Positions 47,146-55,439 of a stretch of DNA of 64,000 bases are shown in pieces (the first letter of the stretch is position 1; every line of letters starts with the position of its first letter). The notes under the pieces are model-generated. The model did not search any database. It was not told the DNA's origin and saw only the letters and a program-made list of their open reading frames with translations. The translations under genes were made by a program, and so were the position numbers. The DNA comes from Variovorax sp. E3 (GTDB lineage Bacteria; Pseudomonadota; Gammaproteobacteria; Burkholderiales; Burkholderiaceae_C). Where the stretch lies: contig NZ_MOWM01000009.1 of assembly GCF_016082275.1 (NCBI RefSeq), positions 1 to 64,000 of the forward strand, in the 5' to 3' direction.

Positions 47146-47164
47146 ACTTGCACTTCATGCAAGT
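47146..47164. promoter_or_regulatory. Palindromic operator candidate upstream of the LysR gene
   Basis: ACTTGCA-CTTCA-TGCAAGT, a perfect 7 bp inverted repeat, sits 8-26 bp before the LysR ATG in the 101 bp divergent gap, beside AT-rich DNA (CAGTTAAATTGCAATTTACT). LysR proteins bind such interrupted dyads. Its position suits autorepression and control of the divergent operon. Confidence 0.6.
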
Positions 47165-47239
47165 TTTTCTCAGTTAAATTGCAATTTACTAAACTGTAGT
47201 CGATTCCTAGACTGCGATCGAACTCACCAGATCGCGTCG

Positions 47240-48040
47240 ATGAATCCCAACTCTCCCCGTTCTCCAGCCCTTCGACCCGTGGTGGTCATCGCGTCCGATC
47301 GCATCGAGCGGGACGGCCATGCCGCGCACGCGGCGCTGGACGGCTACGTGCGTGCCGTCGGCGAGATATCCAAGGCGCTGCCGCTCGCGCTGCCGGCCGC
47401 CGGCGAGGCGATCGATGCCGACAGCCTGATCGATGCGATCGACGGCATCGTGCTCACGGGCAGTCCGTCCAACGTGCATCCCTCACGCTACGGCGCCGCC
47501 GAGCCGCACCCTGAAATGCAGCTCGACCTCGCGCGCGACGCGACGATCCTGTCGTTGCTGCCCCGGCTCATCGCCGCCGGCGTGCCGGTACTTGCCGTGT
47601 GCCGCGGCTTCCAGGAACTGAACGTCCTCTACGGCGGCACCCTGGAGCCTGCCGTGCACAGGCAGCCCGGCCGTCTGGACCACCGCGAGGGCGACCACAA
47701 CCGTCCGATCCAGCGTTGGTACGACGACAGCCATGCGCTGCATATCGTCGAAGGTGGCGTGCTCGCGCAATTGGCGGGCGGCACGCGCGCGGTCGTGAAT
47801 TCACTGCATCACCAGGGCATCGAGCGACTCGGCAAGGGCCTGCGCGTGGAAGCGACCGCACCCGACGGACTGATCGAGTCGTTCTCGATCGAATCGGCAC
47901 CGCGGTTCGCACTGGCCGTGCAATGGCATCCCGAGATGCGTATCGACGACAGCGCGTTTGCGCGCGCGTTGTTCAACGCCTTCGGCGACGCTTGCCGCGT
48001 ACGCGGGCGAGAGCGCCTGGGCACCCCTGAATCCACTTGA
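47240..48040 (+). CDS. Gamma-glutamyl-GABA hydrolase-like (peptidase C26)
   Basis: Class I glutamine-amidotransferase-fold hydrolase, 266 residues, PuuD-like. The nucleophile cysteine is in VLAVCRGFQELNVLYGG, and the catalytic His and Glu are in AVQWHPEM. HREGDHN and NSLHHQGIERLG are also conserved in this group. It would cut gamma-glutamyl amides, for instance in polyamine use. It is first of a three-gene plus-strand set with a peptidase and a transporter. Confidence 0.9.
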   Translation: MNPNSPRSPALRPVVVIASDRIERDGHAAHAALDGYVRAVGEISKALPLALPAAGEAIDADSLIDAIDGIVLTGSPSNVHPSRYGAAEPHPEMQLDLARDATILSLLPRLIAAGVPVLAVCRGFQELNVLYGGTLEPAVHRQPGRLDHREGDHNRPIQRWYDDSHALHIVEGGVLAQLAGGTRAVVNSLHHQGIERLGKGLRVEATAPDGLIESFSIESAPRFALAVQWHPEMRIDDSAFARALFNAFGDACRVRGRERLGTPEST

Positions 48041-48061
48041 ACAGCACGCCTGGAGACACCC

Positions 48062-49171
48062 TTGAAGAACAATCAGATCACCGCGCTCTTCAGCGCTGAC
48101 TACGCCGAGGCACGCGGCAAGTTCCTGCGCGCCGCGGCACGACGCGGCCTTGCCGTCGAATCGCACGAGCTCGCGCTACCCGGCGCGCAAGGCGAGGTGC
48201 TGGCCACCGACGTCGTGCTCGACGGCCCCGCCGATGCATCGAAAATGCTCGTCGTCATCAGCGGCGTGCATGGTGTGGAGGGCTTCTGCGGATCGGCGAT
48301 CCAGACCGGCATGCTCGATCTCGGTGCCCCGGCGCAAGCACAGGGCGCGCACGATACCGCGGTCCTTTACGTTCATGCGGTGAACCCCTATGGCTTCTCC
48401 CACCTGCGCCGGGCCACACAGGAAAACATCGATCTGAACCGCAACTTCGTCGACTTCTCGAAGCCTCTGCCGGTCAACGCCGGCTACGCCGAGATCCACG
48501 AGCTGTTGCTGCCGCCCGAATGGCCACCGCAGCCGGACACGGAATACCGTCTCGATGCGTATGGCGAGCGCCATGGCGCCCGGGGCCTGCAGCGGGCCAT
48601 ATCGCTCGGCCAGCACATCCATGCCGACGGGCTGCACTACGGAGGCACCGAGCCGGCCTGGAGCAACCGGACCTTTCGCGAAATCCTGAGGCGCTGCGCA
48701 GCCCAGGTTCGTGAGCTTGCTTCCATCGACATCCATACCGGCCTGGGCCCCTACGGTGTGGGAGAGCGAATCTTTGCCAGCTTCGACGAGGCCGTGCTCG
48801 AGCGCGGAACGCGCTGGTGGGGTGAGCTCACCTCCGTGACCACCGGTACCTCCACCAGCATCCCGTTGACGGGTCCGATCCAGACAGCACTGGCCGAGGA
48901 GTGCCCGCAGGCAAGGCATGTGGGCATCTGCCTGGAATACGGCACCTGGCCCATGCCGCGGGTCTCGGCGGCCATGCGCGCCGAGCATTGGCTGCATCGC
49001 CACGGCTGCGCCGACGTGGCCAAGGCGGCCGCGATCCGGCAGGAGATGAAGGATGCCTTCTTCCCCGACGCCGAAGACTGGAAGCTTGCAGTCTGGAAGC
49101 AAGGCTCGCAAGCCTGCCAGCAAGCGCTGCGCGGACTCAACGAAGACGCCGCGTCGAAGCTTGCAGCCTGA
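48062..49171 (+). CDS. M14-like metallopeptidase (DUF2817)
   Basis: A 369-residue zinc carboxypeptidase relative. VVISGVHGVEGFCGSAIQTG carries the HxxE zinc ligands (H-G-V-E), and VNPYGFSHLRRATQENIDLN contains the substrate-binding R and N. SIDIHTGLGPYG supplies the third ligand. Start is TTG 48062 behind CTGGAGACACCC. No signal peptide, so it is cytoplasmic. It probably trims peptides or amides imported by the next gene's product. Confidence 0.88.
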   Translation: MKNNQITALFSADYAEARGKFLRAAARRGLAVESHELALPGAQGEVLATDVVLDGPADASKMLVVISGVHGVEGFCGSAIQTGMLDLGAPAQAQGAHDTAVLYVHAVNPYGFSHLRRATQENIDLNRNFVDFSKPLPVNAGYAEIHELLLPPEWPPQPDTEYRLDAYGERHGARGLQRAISLGQHIHADGLHYGGTEPAWSNRTFREILRRCAAQVRELASIDIHTGLGPYGVGERIFASFDEAVLERGTRWWGELTSVTTGTSTSIPLTGPIQTALAEECPQARHVGICLEYGTWPMPRVSAAMRAEHWLHRHGCADVAKAAAIRQEMKDAFFPDAEDWKLAVWKQGSQACQQALRGLNEDAASKLAA

Positions 49172-49220
49172 CCCGAGCGTCGCACCACCACGCAGAACAA
49201 AGAGACAAAGAGGCCCCACC

Positions 49221-50552
49221 ATGAGCACCACCATCGCCCACGTCCGCCCGGGCGGCGCGACACGTCCGGGCAGCACTGCCACCGACGCGCCCGAAGACGC
49301 GGCAATCAGCCGCAAAGCAGTTGCCGCCGCCGTGGCCGGCAATGCGCTCGAGTTCTATGACTTCGTCATCTACGCCTACTTTGCGGTCTACATCGGGCGC
49401 ACCTTCTTTCCGGTGGGCGGTGAGTTCGGCAGCCTGATGCTTGCCCTTGCGACCTTCGGCGTCGGTTTCTTCACGCGCCCCCTGGGCGGCGTGCTCATCG
49501 GCGCTTTCGCCGACAGGGTCGGGCGCAAGCCCGCCATGATGCTCACGGTGGCGCTCATCACGTTCGGCACGCTGGGGCTGGCGGCCACGCCGAGCTACGC
49601 GAGCATCGGCATCGCGGCACCCCTCATCGTGGTCTTCTGTCGCCTGCTGCAGGGCCTGGCACTCGGCGGCGAGGTCGGTCCCGCCACCGCGCTTCTCATC
49701 GAGGCAGCGCCGCCTGGGCGGCGTGGTCTCTATGCCAGCTGGCAGATCGCAAGCCAAGGCATCGCGGTTGCGGTGGGCGGCGTGCTCGGCGTGACGCTGT
49801 CGCTCGTGCTGCCGCCCGAGCAGCTCGCCGCCTGGGGCTGGCGCGTGCCGTTCCTGCTCAGCCTCGTCCTGATTCCGGTCGCCTTCTACATCCGCCGCAG
49901 CTTGCCGGAGACGCACGAGGGCTCGCGCGACCAGACAGGCGCACAGATCGTCGGCTCGGTCTTCGGCAAGCACCGCCGCCTCCTCGTGCTGGGCATCCTG
50001 ATCTCGGCTTCCACGGCGGTTGCGTCGCAGGTGGGCAACTACATGGTCACCTATGCGGTCCAGGTGCTCAAGCTGGCACCGGCGCTGGCGCAGGGCTCGG
50101 TTCTGACAGGGGGGATCATGACCTTCTTGTTCGCGTTGCTGGGCGGCTGGCTGTGCGACCGGTACGGTCGCAAGGTCACCAATACACTGCCGCGCGTCGC
50201 GCTGCTGGTGCTGATCGTGCCGATGTTCCTGTGGCTGTCCGGCGCACCGAGCGCGCTCACGTTGCTGGGCGTTTCCGCAGTCCTGGCGGCGCTGACTGCC
50301 ATCTTCGGGGCGGCCGGCCTCGTGACCGTGCCGGAGCTGATGCCGATCGCGATCCGGAGCACGGGCCTGTCCCTGGTCTATGCGATCAGCACCTCGGTGT
50401 TCGGCGGCACCACGCAATTCGTCGTGACCTGGTTGCTGGCCGTGACGCACAATCCGCTCGCGCCTGCCTACTACGTGATGGTGATCAGCGCACTCAGCGT
50501 CTGGGCCATGTGGATGCTGCCCGAGTCACGAGATGTCGATGTGACAAAGTGA
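49221..50552 (+). CDS. MFS transporter, metabolite:H+ symporter family
   Basis: A 443-residue, 12-helix inner-membrane carrier. NALEFYDFVIYAYFAVYIG is the start signature of the MHS group (citrate, proline-betaine, shikimate-type symporters); ADRVGRKPAMMLTVALI and CDRYGRKVTNTL are the two MFS loop motifs. ATG at 49221 is in a GAGGCCCCACC context. It completes the set with the two hydrolases and is a likely importer for their substrate. Confidence 0.92.
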   Translation: MSTTIAHVRPGGATRPGSTATDAPEDAAISRKAVAAAVAGNALEFYDFVIYAYFAVYIGRTFFPVGGEFGSLMLALATFGVGFFTRPLGGVLIGAFADRVGRKPAMMLTVALITFGTLGLAATPSYASIGIAAPLIVVFCRLLQGLALGGEVGPATALLIEAAPPGRRGLYASWQIASQGIAVAVGGVLGVTLSLVLPPEQLAAWGWRVPFLLSLVLIPVAFYIRRSLPETHEGSRDQTGAQIVGSVFGKHRRLLVLGILISASTAVASQVGNYMVTYAVQVLKLAPALAQGSVLTGGIMTFLFALLGGWLCDRYGRKVTNTLPRVALLVLIVPMFLWLSGAPSALTLLGVSAVLAALTAIFGAAGLVTVPELMPIAIRSTGLSLVYAISTSVFGGTTQFVVTWLLAVTHNPLAPAYYVMVISALSVWAMWMLPESRDVDVTK

Positions 50553-50586
50553 GGCTGCGAGCGCGGTGGGCATCCGAAGACGAGCG

Positions 50587-51408
50587 CTACTTCGGCGCGT
50601 AGCTCATCTGAGTGACCACGTCCGTGCTCTCGGGTCGCCCGCCCGTCGCGGGAACGAAGGCCTTCAGGCGCTGGCCGCGAAAAGGCCCTTCGGCCGCGAT
50701 CCATGACGTGACATCGACCGTGATGTCGGGCGACTTGCCCATGGTGGTGGTGCTGGCCAGAACGAATCGGCAGGTGTCGAACGTGCCGAGCGCCGTCGAC
50801 AGCTTCTCGCGGCCCTGGTAGGTCAGGGCTTCGGTGACGTCCATGGCCACCTTGGCACCGGGACTGACGGTTTCCACGCGGTAGGCGAGGGTCACGGTCT
50901 GTCCGGGCTGCATCGAGACGGGAATCGCTGGTACGGGCGTATGGGTGCTCGTTGCCCGCGTGCCGCCGCCGTGCGTCTCGCCGTAGCGCACCATCTTGCC
51001 GTCGACCAGGTCCCGCAAGATCGTCGCCGTGGCGAACGGCTTCTTGCCGGCGTCGTAGAACGTCTGCTCGAAAGCCACCGGCGTGGCGCCGCCGAACGAT
51101 TGGCGCTTGCCTGTGGTGACGCCGTGGTGCGTAGTACCCGTGGGCCGGCCGGGCGAGGTCTGCTGCAGGTCGTAGGTCAGCTGCGTGCCTGCGTTGAAGT
51201 CGGCCTCGTTGGTGCAGGCGGACGAATCCGCTGCTGCAACTGCCGCCGGGGAGGGCGCTGGCGAAGCTGCCGCCGGTGACGTCGTCGCGGCCACGGGCGG
51301 GGTGCCTGCATCGCGGCCACCGGTACCACTGTCGCCGCAGGCCGTGAGCCACACGGCCGCCGTGAGCAGGGAGAGTCGACGAACGCGTGCGGTCCTGGAA
51401 ATTGGCAT
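50587..51408 (-). CDS. Hypothetical lipoprotein
   Basis: A 273-residue protein with a lipoprotein signal peptide (RRLSLLTAAVWLTAC, Cys near residue 24) and an Ala/Pro/Ser-rich linker. The folded part, with paired repeats of T-x-x-Y type (GTQLTYDLQQT, VTLAYRVETVSPG), is probably beta-rich. No family recognised beyond similar proteobacterial lipoproteins. ATG 51408 was preferred since the signal peptide begins there. Confidence 0.75.
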   Translation of the reverse strand: MPISRTARVRRLSLLTAAVWLTACGDSGTGGRDAGTPPVAATTSPAAASPAPSPAAVAAADSSACTNEADFNAGTQLTYDLQQTSPGRPTGTTHHGVTTGKRQSFGGATPVAFEQTFYDAGKKPFATATILRDLVDGKMVRYGETHGGGTRATSTHTPVPAIPVSMQPGQTVTLAYRVETVSPGAKVAMDVTEALTYQGREKLSTALGTFDTCRFVLASTTTMGKSPDITVDVTSWIAAEGPFRGQRLKAFVPATGGRPESTDVVTQMSYAPK

Positions 51409-51722
51409 GGGTCCCTGTGGTGCGGGGGGCGCGATCACGACATGTGACAGCGCAAGAACTCTAGCAGCGCGGCACGGCGCTCACCAGTCACGAAAGTCAT
51501 GGCGGGCCTTGCCAGCCGACCGCTTTCTCCGACGCGGGCGCCTACGAGACTTCGAAGGGCGAGCTCTCTCTCGCAGGACCCCTCACGGCGGGCGCGAATT
51601 TCCGCAGCAGGACACATCGCTTCCCGATGCGGCGAAATCCTACCGAGCTCACCGCCTCTCGCCCACGGCCTCGCCGCACCGCGGCCCTACGCTCTTTGCA
51701 ACGCAGCAAAGGATCCGCAAGC
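51409..51722. other. 314 bp divergent gap
   Basis: Leader region between the lipoprotein gene and the PoxB-like gene. It presumably carries both promoters; no repeats or motifs stood out. Confidence 0.4.
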
Positions 51723-53441
51723 ATGGCCCACCGCAAAGTCGCCGACCTCGTCATCGAAACCCTTCAGCATGCCGGCGTCAAGCGCTGCTACGGCATCGTC
51801 GGTGACACCCTCAACCATGTGACCGACGCCATTCGTCGCAGCGAGATCGAATGGGTGCATGTGCGCCACGAAGAGGCGGCCGCCTTCGCTGCTGGCGCGG
51901 AGTCGTATCTGTCGGGTGAGCTCACTGCCTGCGCGGGCTCGTGCGGGCCCGGAGGGCTTCACTTCATCAACGGGGTCTTCGAGGCCAACCGCAACCGCGC
52001 GCCGATGGTGCTCATCGCCAGCCAGATCGTCACGACCGAGCTGGGCATGGACTTTCCGCAGGAGGTGGATTTCAAGTCGCTGTACGCGGGTTGCAGCGTG
52101 TTCTGCGCGCAGGTGCACTCGGCCGATCAGGCGCAACGCGTGACGGCGCTGGCCGCACAGGCGGCGTTGTCGCGCGGCGGCGTGGCCGTGGTCATCTTGC
52201 CGAGCGACATCGCGCAGACCGAAGTGAAAGAGGGCCTGACCTTTGCCGTCCACCGCACCGCGCCCGTGGTCCGGCCGAACGACAGCGAACTCGCGCAGTT
52301 GGCGGCGTTGCTGGGCAAGGGCAAGAAGATCGCCATCTACGCCGGGCACGGCTGCGAAGGCGCGCACGAGATGCTGCTGGCCCTCGGCCAATGCCTGAAG
52401 GCACCGATTGCCCACACCTCGCGCGCCAAGGACTTCGTGGAGTACGACAACCCGTTCAACATGGGCATGACCGGCATCTTCGGGGTGGAGTCGGGCTATC
52501 GCGCGCTGCAGGCGTGCGACACGTTGCTCCTGCTGGGCGCCGACTTCGCGTGGAGCCAGTTCTATCCGTCCAAGGCCACCATCTTGCAGATCGACACGGA
52601 CGGCAGCCACCTGGGGCGACGCCATCCCGTCGCGCTGGGGCTGGTGGGTGACGTGGCGCACACCATCGAGGCACTGATTCCGCTGCTCGAAGAACGCAGC
52701 GACCGGAGCTTTCTCGACGAATGCCTGCGCCACCGCGAGGATGCAGTGCAGACGCTGCGGCGCGACGAGCGCCCTGGCAAGGAGGGGCTCATTCATCCGC
52801 AGCACCTGACGCATGTCATCGACGAGCTGGCGGCCGACGACGCCATCTTCACCGCCGACGGCGGCAGCCCGATGGTGTGGTCGCTGCGCCACCTGCACAT
52901 GAACGGCCGGCGCCGCACGCTCGTGAGCCTGCTGCACGGCACCATGGCCAACGCGATGCCGCAGGCGCTGGGCGCGCAGAAGGCCTACCCGGGGCGGCAG
53001 GTGATTTCGCTGTCCGGCGACGGCGGCATCGCGATGCTGCTGGGCGACCTGATGACTGCGGTGCAGGAGAAACTCCCCATCAAGGTCGTGGTCTACAACA
53101 ATGCGAGCCTGAACTTCGTGGAACTCGAGCAGAAGGTGGAAGGCCTGCTGGACAACTACACCGACTTGCTGAACCCGGACTTCGCGCGGTTGGCGGAGGT
53201 GATCGGCTTCTATGGCCAGAAGGTCGAGCGCGCCGAGCAGTTGCCCGACGCCGTGCGTGCCTTCCTGGCGCACCCGGGGCCTGCGCTGCTGGACGTGAAG
53301 GTCAACCGTACCGAACTGGTGATGCCGCCCAAGGTGGAGTTCAGCCAGGTGGCGGGCACCATGCTGTATTCGGCCAAGGCCGTTCTCAGCGGCAGGTCGT
53401 CGGACGTGGTCGATCTGATCAAGGACAACTTCACGCAGTAG
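51723..53441 (+). CDS. Thiamine-pyrophosphate enzyme, pyruvate:quinone oxidoreductase (PoxB)-like
   Basis: A 572-residue TPP enzyme, the length of PoxB. The N-terminal domain has the catalytic glutamate in WVHVRHEEAAAFAAGAESYL, the middle FAD-type domain follows, and the C-terminal TPP motif GDGGIAMLLGDLMTAVQEKL ... YNNASLNF is intact. PoxB oxidises pyruvate to acetate and CO2 while reducing ubiquinone and is induced in stationary phase. A C-terminal lipid-binding helix is not obvious. It opens the stress-type island. Acetolactate synthase or oxalyl-CoA decarboxylase relatives are less likely. Confidence 0.85.
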   Translation: MAHRKVADLVIETLQHAGVKRCYGIVGDTLNHVTDAIRRSEIEWVHVRHEEAAAFAAGAESYLSGELTACAGSCGPGGLHFINGVFEANRNRAPMVLIASQIVTTELGMDFPQEVDFKSLYAGCSVFCAQVHSADQAQRVTALAAQAALSRGGVAVVILPSDIAQTEVKEGLTFAVHRTAPVVRPNDSELAQLAALLGKGKKIAIYAGHGCEGAHEMLLALGQCLKAPIAHTSRAKDFVEYDNPFNMGMTGIFGVESGYRALQACDTLLLLGADFAWSQFYPSKATILQIDTDGSHLGRRHPVALGLVGDVAHTIEALIPLLEERSDRSFLDECLRHREDAVQTLRRDERPGKEGLIHPQHLTHVIDELAADDAIFTADGGSPMVWSLRHLHMNGRRRTLVSLLHGTMANAMPQALGAQKAYPGRQVISLSGDGGIAMLLGDLMTAVQEKLPIKVVVYNNASLNFVELEQKVEGLLDNYTDLLNPDFARLAEVIGFYGQKVERAEQLPDAVRAFLAHPGPALLDVKVNRTELVMPPKVEFSQVAGTMLYSAKAVLSGRSSDVVDLIKDNFTQ

Positions 53442-53543
53442 GGACCAAGAAGTTGTCTGACTCGCACAGGAGAAAGAACCCCGCGAGCCGGCGGTGGGCG
53501 AGAAGAGAGTTTCACTCTCATCGAACACCAGCAGGAGCACTTC

Positions 53544-53951
53544 ATGAGCAACGCATCCACCGTCGGTTCCGGCGACGGAACCCGACCGACCACGAGCGGG
53601 GGTGTGGACAACATCGGGGGCGCGGAGAAATTCTCCCCCACCAGGAATTCGGCGGGGGAAGGCGTGTCCGGCCCCGCACCCCAGGAACGCATGCAGGACA
53701 GGCGCAAGGGCGCGGAGGCCTCGAAGAATGACGATTCCGCGGCATTCGGGCTGAAGGAAGATCTCACGCCCACACCCAATCGGGAACCCGAGCAAGGTGC
53801 TCGACCGCGCGATCCTGCGGAAAGGGAGGCCGCCATTCGGCGTGCGGCCTATGAAGCCTACGAGCGGCGGGGTGGCGAGGCCGGTCACGAGACACAGGAC
53901 TGGCTGGATGCCGAGGCCGAAGTGGATCGGCAGGATGCGGCCCGGGGCTGA
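53544..53951 (+). CDS. DUF2934 protein
   Basis: A 135-residue hydrophilic protein. The C-terminal REAAIRRAAYEAYERRGG and TQDWLDAEAEVDR form the short DUF2934 motif; the N-terminal ~85 residues look disordered. DUF2934 proteins are small stress-associated proteins of unknown role, commonly next to catalases and YghA-like SDRs, as here. CCAGCAGGAGCACTTC precedes the ATG. Confidence 0.8.
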   Translation: MSNASTVGSGDGTRPTTSGGVDNIGGAEKFSPTRNSAGEGVSGPAPQERMQDRRKGAEASKNDDSAAFGLKEDLTPTPNREPEQGARPRDPAEREAAIRRAAYEAYERRGGEAGHETQDWLDAEAEVDRQDAARG

Positions 53952-54019
53952 CCCGCCGACAGGCGAGCCGCGTCGGCCCGCCATTTTTTCATTGCAGCTT
54001 TTTTCGAGGAGCGCATCGC

Positions 54020-54892
54020 ATGACACATCCCATGCAGGCCGGCCCGCGCCCGCCTTTTCATACCCCTGCGCAGACGCCGCCGGGCCTGGAGTCCGACATG
54101 ACGCCGCGCCCGGACTTCGGCGAGACCTCCTATGCGGGCTCCGGCAAGTTGAAGGGCAAGGTCGCGCTGATCACCGGGGGCGACAGCGGCATAGGCCGCG
54201 CCGTGGCGCTGGCCTTTGCCCGCGAGGGGGCGGACGTGCTGATCTCCTATCTGGCCGAGGAGGAGTCGGATGCGCAAGCCACGGTTCGACTGATTGAGGG
54301 CGAAGGGCGCAGCTGCGTGCCGCTGCCCGGGGACATCTGCAAGGAGGCGCACTGTGTGGCGCTCGTCGAGGCCGCGGTCTCGCGCTTCGGCAAGCTCGAC
54401 ATTCTGGTGAACAACGCCGCGTTCCAGGCGACCCACAAGGATCTGGCGGAGATCACCGAAGAAGAGTTCGACAGAACGTTCCGCACCAACGTCTATGCCA
54501 ACTTCTTTCTCTGCAAGGCCGCCGTGGCGCACATGAAGCCGGGAAGCTCGATCATCAGCACGGCCTCCGTCAACGCGGACAAGCCGAACGCCACGCTGGT
54601 GGCCTATGCGGCCACGAAAGGGGCGATACAGAACATGTCCGGTGGCATGGCCCAACTACTCGCGGAAAAGGGCATACGGGTCAACTGCGTGGCGCCGGGG
54701 CCGTTCTGGACGCCGTTGATCCCTTCGACGATGCCGCCGGACAAAGTGAAGGAGTTCGGAATGCAGACGCCGATGAAGCGGCCCGGCCAACCGGCGGAAC
54801 TGCAGGCCGTGTATGTGCTGCTCGCGTCCGATCAGGCGAGCTATATTTCCGGCGCAACAATTCCAGTCACCGGCGGCGTGCCTTTCATCTGA
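54020..54892 (+). CDS. SDR oxidoreductase, YghA-like
   Basis: NAD(P)-dependent dehydrogenase of 290 residues. About 45 residues precede the Rossmann motif ITGGDSGIGRAVALAFAREG, a lead sequence typical of YghA and Bacillus general stress protein 39. NNAA is at beta-4, catalytic Ser is in STASVNADK, and Y-x3-K is YAATK. Substrate is unknown; the group is induced in stationary phase and by osmotic stress. Confidence 0.9.
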   Translation: MTHPMQAGPRPPFHTPAQTPPGLESDMTPRPDFGETSYAGSGKLKGKVALITGGDSGIGRAVALAFAREGADVLISYLAEEESDAQATVRLIEGEGRSCVPLPGDICKEAHCVALVEAAVSRFGKLDILVNNAAFQATHKDLAEITEEEFDRTFRTNVYANFFLCKAAVAHMKPGSSIISTASVNADKPNATLVAYAATKGAIQNMSGGMAQLLAEKGIRVNCVAPGPFWTPLIPSTMPPDKVKEFGMQTPMKRPGQPAELQAVYVLLASDQASYISGATIPVTGGVPFI

Positions 54893-55040
54893 AGCGGACC
54901 GACACCGACGGCCGGGGAGATCGCCTACAGGGCGTGTCGAGTCTTTCCGATGAAGTTGACAGGTCGCGCGCGCCACACCTGCGATCCTGGGCTTTGCGGC
55001 ATCGTCGGCGTTTCCCAGACGCGCCGGCTCGGAGCACACC

Positions 55041-55439
55041 ATGGCACTCTCGGCAACGGTAATTTCCTCGGACAAGGTGGAAGGCACGACGGTCTACAAC
55101 GCGGCCGGCGACAAACTCGGAACCATCGACGACCTCATGATCGACAAGATGTCGGGTCAGGTGCGCTATGCGGTGATGGAGTTCGGGGGATTTCTGGGAA
55201 TGGGCACCGATCGCTATCCCATCCCGTGGGCTGCGCTGAAGTACGACACCGGCAAGGACGGGTATGTCGTGCCGCTGGACAAGGCAACGCTCGACGGCGC
55301 GCGAAGTATGACGACGGCAGCGTGCTTCGTACGACGACCAGTACACCACCAGCATCAACAGATACTACGGTTTCTGACCCTTCAAGAAAATTCAGGAAAA
55401 GCGCGCGGCGCTGCGCCACGGCACCCTATCGATGGTTGA
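55041..55439 (+). CDS. PRC-barrel protein with frameshifted end
   Basis: The first 85 residues (SSDKVEGTTVYNAAGDKLGT, YAVMEFGGFLGMGTDRYPIP, W) form a PRC-barrel domain, a small beta fold common in stress loci. After LDGAR the frame degrades. The expected continuation is scattered over two other frames: KYDDGSVLR (from 55304) and YDDQYTTSINRYYGF with a stop at 55377. Two lost bases, near 55302 and near 55325, would repair a protein of about 112 residues. In the present frame it runs on to 55439 and overlaps uvrA. Confidence 0.75.
   Translation: MALSATVISSDKVEGTTVYNAAGDKLGTIDDLMIDKMSGQVRYAVMEFGGFLGMGTDRYPIPWAALKYDTGKDGYVVPLDKATLDGARSMTTAACFVRRPVHHQHQQILRFLTLQENSGKARGAAPRHPIDG

Noticed and set aside
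51687..54026. 779-codon open frame antisense to the PoxB-like gene
   Set aside because: Codon-bias shadow: the sense strand carries a complete TPP enzyme.
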